Source: Pseudomonadota bacterium
GTDB lineage: Bacteria > Pseudomonadota > Alphaproteobacteria > Rhizobiales > Hyphomicrobiaceae
NCBI GenBank assembly: GCA_023428365.1
Contig: JAEYYQ010000454.1
Span: 1-9,615 of the forward strand
Reading direction: 5' to 3'
Length of the DNA stretch: 9,615 bases
The position numbers and the translations under genes are program-made. The notes under the pieces were generated by a model that did no database searches, had not been told where the DNA came from, and worked only from the letters and a program-made list of their open reading frames with translations. Positions within the stretch are counted from its first letter, which is position 1. Each line of letters begins with the position of its first letter. Below are positions 6,019 to 9,615 of this stretch, one piece after another.

Positions 6019-7400
6019 TCGTCATTGGGGCAGGTCCTGCCGGTCTCGCCGCCGCGATGGAGGCTTCGTCACGCGGATGTCGCGTCACACTGCTCGACGA
6101 GGCCCGCCTTCCAGGCGGACAGGTTTATCGCCAAGCCGATAAGACTCTTTCCGGCCAAGACTATGCAGAGGCATCAGAGCTGCACCGTAAGCATCGGCTG
6201 CTTGAGCGATTTGCCGGAGCGACCGAACGCCTGCGGTATCGCCCGGGATGTGCCGTCTACGCGATGTTCCAAAACCGTGAAGTGCATTTCGTCGATGGAG
6301 CTCATACCGAAGTGATACAGCCAGATGCAGTAATTCTGGCAACCGGTGTCCGCGAGATTGCAATTCCATTTCCCGGCTGGACCCTACCCGGCGTCATGTA
6401 CGCAGGTGGCGCACAGTCAATTCTCAAATCGCAGCGCGTATTGCCCGGAAAAAGAGCTGTCGTCGCTGGCTGTGGGCCTTTGCCTGTTGTGGTCGCTGCG
6501 CAGCTTCTGCGCGCCGGCGGCGAGGTTGCCGCGCTAGCCAGCTTGCATGCACCGGCGTCCATGCTTGCATATTTGTCATCAGCGTGGCACGGCCGGGACA
6601 TCGTGGCGGAAGGGGCAAGATATGCCTGGACCCTACTGCGGGCCCGCGTTCCGCGCCTGACCGGTTATGTGCCGGTGCGCGCTTTAGGAAACGATACGGT
6701 GGAACGCGTCGTTCTGGCGCGCGCGGATGCCGAGGGACACCTTCTTCCTGGCACGGAACAAGAGATTGAGTGCGATCTGTTAGCGGTCAACTATGGTTTT
6801 GCGGCCAACAGTGAACTTGCCGCTATCGCGGGTGTAGCCATGCGACGAGATCCCATCAGTGGCTGGGTACCAATCGCCGATAGCTTCGGCCGGACATCGA
6901 TCCCGGGGGTGTTCGTGGCTGGTGACGGTGCCGGATTGCGGGGCGCTCTCATTGCAGAAAGCGAAGGTAGCATCGTCGGCGCTGCTGCCGCCCGGCCGGA
7001 TCAAATCACTGAGCTTGCTAAGGATCCCGATCTGGCTTCCGCTCTCACCCGCAGGCGGCGCTATGAGAAATTTCTACCGGCGGTGCGGCGCAGTCTCCAC
7101 GTGCCGCTACAGCTCTGGTCGATCGCAACAGGGGAGACGACCGTCTGTCGTTGCGAGAACGTCCGCGTTTCCGAAGTGCTGGATGTTTTGAAGGACGGAC
7201 ATACGTCTTTGAATGCCGTGAAGCGAAATGTACGTGCCGGGATGGGCTGGTGCGGAGGTCGAACCTGCCTCAATGCCGTGTCCGCCCTCGCCCAACTTCA
7301 CGCCGACGCGACAGCTGGAGACATGATGACGCCGCGCCCGATGGCCCGCCCGGTGCCCTTCTCTGCCCTAGCCAACCAACAACGAGCAGACACTCAATGA
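6003..7400 (+). CDS. FAD/NAD(P)-fold oxidoreductase subunit with C-terminal BFD [2Fe-2S] domain (HcnB / OoxA / hydroxyproline dehydrogenase alpha type)
   Basis: This 465-residue protein is the large subunit of a multi-subunit amine dehydrogenase. Residues 4-20 carry the FAD Rossmann motif (VVVIGAGPAGLAAAM). LLDEARLPGGQVYRQ follows at 30-44, the ATG motif ILATGVRE is at 111-118, and a second dinucleotide fold is around AVVAGCGPLPVVVAA (152-166). GVFVAGDGAGLRG (302-314) closes the FAD site. The C-terminus (380-430) is a BFD-like [2Fe-2S] domain with C382-x-C384 and C417-x4-C422. It starts with GTG at 6003, 16 bp inside the preceding gene and downstream of a GGGGGG run; no better start is visible. 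Its stop overlaps the next ATG as ATGA, so the three subunits are translationally coupled. Electrons from the DAO subunit would pass through this flavin and its clusters to an unknown acceptor. The substrate is unassigned. Confidence 0.92.
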   Translation: MSRSVVVIGAGPAGLAAAMEASSRGCRVTLLDEARLPGGQVYRQADKTLSGQDYAEASELHRKHRLLERFAGATERLRYRPGCAVYAMFQNREVHFVDGAHTEVIQPDAVILATGVREIAIPFPGWTLPGVMYAGGAQSILKSQRVLPGKRAVVAGCGPLPVVVAAQLLRAGGEVAALASLHAPASMLAYLSSAWHGRDIVAEGARYAWTLLRARVPRLTGYVPVRALGNDTVERVVLARADAEGHLLPGTEQEIECDLLAVNYGFAANSELAAIAGVAMRRDPISGWVPIADSFGRTSIPGVFVAGDGAGLRGALIAESEGSIVGAAAARPDQITELAKDPDLASALTRRRRYEKFLPAVRRSLHVPLQLWSIATGETTVCRCENVRVSEVLDVLKDGHTSLNAVKRNVRAGMGWCGGRTCLNAVSALAQLHADATAGDMMTPRPMARPVPFSALANQQRADTQ

Positions 7401-8545
7401 GGAACCTGACAGCCGACGTTCTCATTATCGGTGCTGGCGCCTATGGCCTGTCGTGCGCCTGGTGGATGGCTAAGCGGAGGACGGGGGCGAAGATCGTGGT
7501 GGTCGACGCCGGTGAATTCGCGAGCGGCGCGTCCGGTCGCAACGGTGCCGGATTTCGAATGCAGTGGGGCCTCGACCTCAACATTCGACTTTGCCAGGAA
7601 AGCACATCATTCTTTGAAAATGCCGCCGAGCACCTCGACTATCCGCGCGGCGTAGACTTGAAGCAGGATGGTTACCTCGTCCTTGCGCATAGCGAGAAGA
7701 CGCTGAAGCATCTGCAAAGTGCGATCGATACCCAGCATCGCTTCGGAGTACCTAGCGAGCTTCTCAATGCGGACGATTGCATCCGAATGGTGCCTGCCCT
7801 CGGCCGCAATCGGCTGATGGGCGGAACGTTCTGTAACAAGGATGGCAGCATCTCACCGTTCCGCTGGCTCGATGCGCTACTGAAGGCTTGCAAACGCGAA
7901 AAGGTGGACGTGCACTACGGCACGAGGGTCGAGAAAATCGACAGAGTTGGCGCGGGCTTCCAGGTATCAATCCCGGATGGAATGATCGCGGCCGACAAGG
8001 TGCTCCTCTGCACCGATTGGGATGCACCGCATCTTCTTGCGAGTGTCGGCGTCGAACTCCCGGTCGTCAGTTTACCGAAAGAAGCCATCGTCACGGCACC
8101 CTGTACGCCGCGCGTTAAGCCGATCCTGATTTCATTGGAACATCATATATCGGTCAACCAGATCGATCGCGGCTCGATCATCTTTGTTGTATCGAGGGCG
8201 CGAGATGGTCACGATATTTCTTCGACGTCGGATTTCATTGGCTTTGCCGCGCCCAAGATCATCGATCTTCTGCCGGGTGTAGCCGACGTTGCCATGCTGC
8301 GAACTTGGGGAGGCGTATCGAGCATCACACCTGACATGCAGCCGATACTCGGCGAGACAGAGGTTCAAGGACTTTACGTTGCCGTGTCGTCGTTTCGTGG
8401 CCTCATGACCTCTCCAGCTGTGGGGCGGATTTTATCCGCCTTGATCATGGACAATGATACGAACGATCCGGTTCTTGCCAAGCTGGGCCCGCGTCGTTTC
8501 CAGACAGGCGATCTGGTCGTGGAGCCACTGCTGAACCAGGCTTAG
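7397..8545 (+). CDS. DAO-fold FAD-dependent oxidoreductase subunit (HcnC / OoxB / hydroxyproline dehydrogenase beta type)
   Basis: This 382-residue protein is the likely catalytic, amine-oxidising subunit of the three-gene complex. The FAD site is ADVLIIGAGAYGLSCAWWMA (6-25), followed by GEFASGASGRNGAGFR (39-54), a block also found in SoxB-like flavoproteins, and GGVSSITPDMQPILGE (305-320) near the C-terminus. Where SoxB has the FMN-linking His (QPRAGVARHD), this protein reads NKDGSISPFRW (147-157) with no histidine. It therefore probably carries a single non-covalent FAD. The ATG at 7397 overlaps the previous stop; a longer frame from 7151 lies inside the upstream gene and is rejected. Relatives oxidise D-hydroxyproline, opines or glycine. 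Linkage to sarcosine oxidase and an amino acid importer favours a secondary amine, but the substrate is not readable from sequence. Confidence 0.93.
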   Translation: MRNLTADVLIIGAGAYGLSCAWWMAKRRTGAKIVVVDAGEFASGASGRNGAGFRMQWGLDLNIRLCQESTSFFENAAEHLDYPRGVDLKQDGYLVLAHSEKTLKHLQSAIDTQHRFGVPSELLNADDCIRMVPALGRNRLMGGTFCNKDGSISPFRWLDALLKACKREKVDVHYGTRVEKIDRVGAGFQVSIPDGMIAADKVLLCTDWDAPHLLASVGVELPVVSLPKEAIVTAPCTPRVKPILISLEHHISVNQIDRGSIIFVVSRARDGHDISSTSDFIGFAAPKIIDLLPGVADVAMLRTWGGVSSITPDMQPILGETEVQGLYVAVSSFRGLMTSPAVGRILSALIMDNDTNDPVLAKLGPRRFQTGDLVVEPLLNQA

Positions 8546-8585
8546 GCTTGGCCTAGTGCTTCTACGGCAGCTCCAAGGAGTTAGC

Positions 8586-8624
8586 ATGGTACGCAGGCAC
8601 CGGGTCGGCGGCTTGCTGACCTAA
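8586..8624 (+). CDS. Possible 12-codon mini-ORF with strong ribosome-binding site
   Basis: A textbook AAGGAG (8575-8580) lies 5 nt before an ATG that opens a 12-residue frame (MVRRHRVGGLLT). It starts 41 bp after the oxidoreductase operon. In the frame one base back, coding-like sequence (DLIAIAERPDKTVEQTEPE) continues to a TAA at 8675-8677, so this could be the head of a frameshifted small gene. I recognise no family. It may equally be chance or the antisense of the minus-strand frame described for the same region. Confidence 0.2.
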   Translation: MVRRHRVGGLLT

Positions 8625-8780
8625 TCGCTATTGCGGAGCGGCCCGATAAAACCGTCGAACAAACCGAGCCGGAGTAAGATCTCGCGGTTTTCGCCGTTAA
8701 GACGCACATCAACGACCGCCGCATTCGGGACGGATTTCCCTTTCTGCGGCGGTAGGGTTAAGCCAAACCGGCTCGGTCAG
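8621..8780 (-). pseudogene. Possible degraded small gene on the minus strand
   Basis: The minus strand is open for 51 codons down to a TAG at 8621-8623. It reads like protein (GKSVPNAAVVDVRL, then LNGENREILLRLGLFDGFIG), with GC-rich third positions. It has no ATG and is closed upstream by a TGA at 8777-8779. The neighbouring frame continues the coding look upstream (LTEPVWL from 8780). Removing one A in TGGCTTAACCC would join the two. This fits a small gene broken by a single-base insertion, just downstream of the DUF892 gene. I do not recognise the family. Confidence 0.25.
8663..8777. repeat. Nested inverted repeats
   Basis: An outer pair, ACCGAGCCGG (8663-8672) and CCGGCTCGGT (8768-8777), encloses a perfect 9-bp hairpin, ACCGCCGCA (8715-8723) and TGCGGCGGT (8745-8753). 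That hairpin's 21-nt loop has a further GGGA/TCCC pairing. The structure lies between two convergent genes. There is no T-run after either stem, so it is not a classical intrinsic terminator. It could be a structured RNA, a factor-dependent terminator or the ends of a decayed mobile fragment. Confidence 0.45.
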
Positions 8781-8790
8781 TTTTATGCCA

Positions 8791-9267
8791 TCAGGCCTTG
8801 TTGATGGAGCTGACGGCTAGTGTCGTGAGTTTGGCGTTGGCGGCCTTCTCCTGATCCAGGATGGCGCTGAGCATGTCGTGGGCTTCGTGCTCGCCGAGCG
8901 CTTTGGCCCATTCACGTAGGGTGCCGTAGCGCGCAATTTCGTAATGCTCGATGGCTTGGCAACAGCCAATGATAGTGGCGTGGCGTGCGACCGTACCTTT
9001 GGCATCTTCGATAACGCCTTCGCACTCCTTAATCAGACCCTCGATGGCATCACACTTCTCGCCCTTGGCTTCTTCTCCGATAGATTTGAACACTTTCTTG
9101 AGGGTACTGATCTGTTCCTTGGTCTCGGCCAAATGCTCTTGCAGTCCTTTCTTGAGTTCAGCATTGCTGGTGGCTTCGATAACTTTGGGCAAGGCTTTGG
9201 ATATGGCATTCTCGGCGTAGTAGACATCCTGCAGAGTGTGCACCATCGCGTCCTTGAGCGTCTTCAT
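8791..9267 (-). CDS. DUF892 / YciE-YciF family ferritin-like protein
   Basis: This 158-residue, mostly helical protein belongs to the DUF892 (YciE/YciF) ferritin-like group, recognised from TLKDAMVHTLQDVYYAENAI at the N-terminus and from QAIEHYEIARYGTLREWA (104-121). Candidate diiron ligands on the predicted four-helix bundle are E19, E44, E48, E107, E110, H130 and E140; which of them bind metal cannot be settled here. C72, C82, C102 and C103 are unusually many for such a small protein. Family members are linked to osmotic, oxidative or general stress. The ATG at 9267 follows an AGAGGC ribosome-binding site. A candidate EcfG promoter lies about 60 bp upstream. The gene converges on the oxidoreductase operon and has no visible functional tie to it. 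Confidence 0.92.
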   Translation of the reverse strand: MKTLKDAMVHTLQDVYYAENAISKALPKVIEATSNAELKKGLQEHLAETKEQISTLKKVFKSIGEEAKGEKCDAIEGLIKECEGVIEDAKGTVARHATIIGCCQAIEHYEIARYGTLREWAKALGEHEAHDMLSAILDQEKAANAKLTTLAVSSINKA

Positions 9268-9298
9268 GTTTGCCTCTGGAAAAATATGATTGAGCCAA

Positions 9299-9615
9299 TT
9301 AAGGGACGAACCCCTCCCGGATAAGACGCAAACGGGCTGTACTCTGTTCCTTCGAGGTACGACGGCGGGTTTCGGAGGAACGGCGGCGCCGGTGGTTGTT
9401 AGACCCGCGCATCGTCAATTTACAGCCCAACGACGGAATTGCGGGCGAGTTTGGAAGCCGCGGAATAGCGATCATCAGCAGGGCTGCGAGTGTGATCGCG
9501 GCGAGCGAGCCGACCAAGAACAAAGTCCAGTTTGTCGGCCGGATAGTCCAGCGCGATGATGACAGCGTGCTAATATTACTTACGGAGAATAAGAACCGTT
9601 CACTCAGTGATAGGT
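9299..9615 (-). CDS. Doubtful partial ORF with one membrane segment (runs off the right edge)
   Basis: The minus strand is open from the right edge to a TAA at 9299-9301. It contains one convincing hydrophobic span, WTLFLVGSLAAITLAALLMI (about 9469-9529), followed by PRLPNSPAIPSL and a basic Ser/Thr/Arg-rich tail of about 45 residues. No ATG precedes the span in the visible part; TTG at 9523 or a start beyond the window would be needed. A competing minus frame (VIIALDYPADKLDFVLGRL) is open over part of the same DNA. The candidate stress promoter of the DUF892 gene falls inside the 3' part. A real small membrane protein is possible but not shown. Nothing else is seen in the 348 bp beyond the DUF892 gene. 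Confidence 0.28.
   Translation of the reverse strand, partial: LSLSERFLFSVSNISTLSSSRWTIRPTNWTLFLVGSLAAITLAALLMIAIPRLPNSPAIPSLGCKLTMRGSNNHRRRRSSETRRRTSKEQSTARLRLIREGFVP
9325..9350 (-). promoter_or_regulatory. Candidate EcfG (general stress) promoter of the DUF892 gene
   Basis: On the minus strand GGAAC (9346-9350) is followed after 17 bp by CGTC (9325-9328). The alphaproteobacterial EcfG consensus is GGAAC with CGTT 16-17 bp later, so this matches in nine of ten informative aspects except the final T. Transcription would start near 9318, about 50 nt before the ATG. Stress control suits the DUF892 family. Confidence 0.4.

Noticed and set aside
7151..8545. Longer version of the DAO subunit starting at 7151
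   Set aside because: The extra 82 residues come from the preceding gene read in another frame; the FAD motif begins right after the ATG at 7397, which overlaps the upstream stop.
8543..8555. TAGGC-TTG-GCCTA hairpin at the end of the oxidoreductase operon as a terminator
   Set aside because: Only a 5-bp stem overlapping the stop codon, with no T-run after it.
1..9615. tRNA, rRNA, CRISPR array or insertion sequence
   Set aside because: No clustered direct repeats with spacers, no transposase motifs and no cloverleaf-like sequence were seen on either strand.

Overview
The window looks like accessory catabolic DNA from an alphaproteobacterium, most likely a Rhizobiales/Bradyrhizobium-type genome. 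This is inferred from the GC-rich third codon positions, from the sarcosine oxidase proteins (SoxB begins with the MRxYSxFSLARNAL-type N-terminus I associate with rhizobia), and from a candidate EcfG-type general-stress promoter. No taxonomic search was possible.

Layout. Positions 1-2295 (minus strand) carry the heterotetrameric sarcosine oxidase genes in the order soxB, soxD, soxA. soxA runs off the left edge, and soxG would be expected beyond it. Directly upstream on the same strand are a polar amino acid-type ABC ATPase (2317-3090) and its permease (3080-3742). The spacings are tight (11-bp overlap, 21-bp gap, 31-bp gap, ATGA overlap), so permease-ATPase-soxB-soxD-soxA reads as one operon. 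A plus-strand XRE/cupin regulator (3994-4641) follows, then a minus-strand periplasmic binding protein (4665-5486). Divergent from it on the plus strand is a second amine-oxidising complex of three genes: a [2Fe-2S] ferredoxin-like subunit (5746-6018), an FAD/NAD-fold subunit with a C-terminal BFD-type [2Fe-2S] domain (6003-7400) and a DAO-fold flavoprotein (7397-8545). A degraded-looking stretch with nested inverted repeats (8546-8790) separates this locus from an apparently unrelated DUF892 (YciE/YciF) ferritin-like stress gene (8791-9267, minus). The last 348 bp hold only a doubtful open membrane-protein frame and a candidate stress promoter.

How the parts fit. The binding protein, permease and ATPase would import a small amino acid-like substrate. 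Sarcosine oxidase would oxidatively demethylate an N-methyl amino acid, passing the one-carbon unit to tetrahydrofolate. The three-subunit complex belongs to the D-hydroxyproline dehydrogenase / opine oxidase / HcnABC type and would oxidise a related amine, with its iron-sulfur clusters moving electrons onward. The two complexes share an ancestral architecture, fused in SoxA and split into separate polypeptides here.

The most interesting unlisted signal is a 12-bp near-palindrome, TTCYTGTSAAGA. It occurs once between the permease and the regulator (3900-3911) and twice, 19 bp apart, between the binding protein and the ferredoxin gene (5615-5626, 5634-5645). These are the two divergent promoter regions of the locus, so the motif is a strong candidate for the operator of the encoded XRE/cupin regulator, tying all the genes into one regulon.
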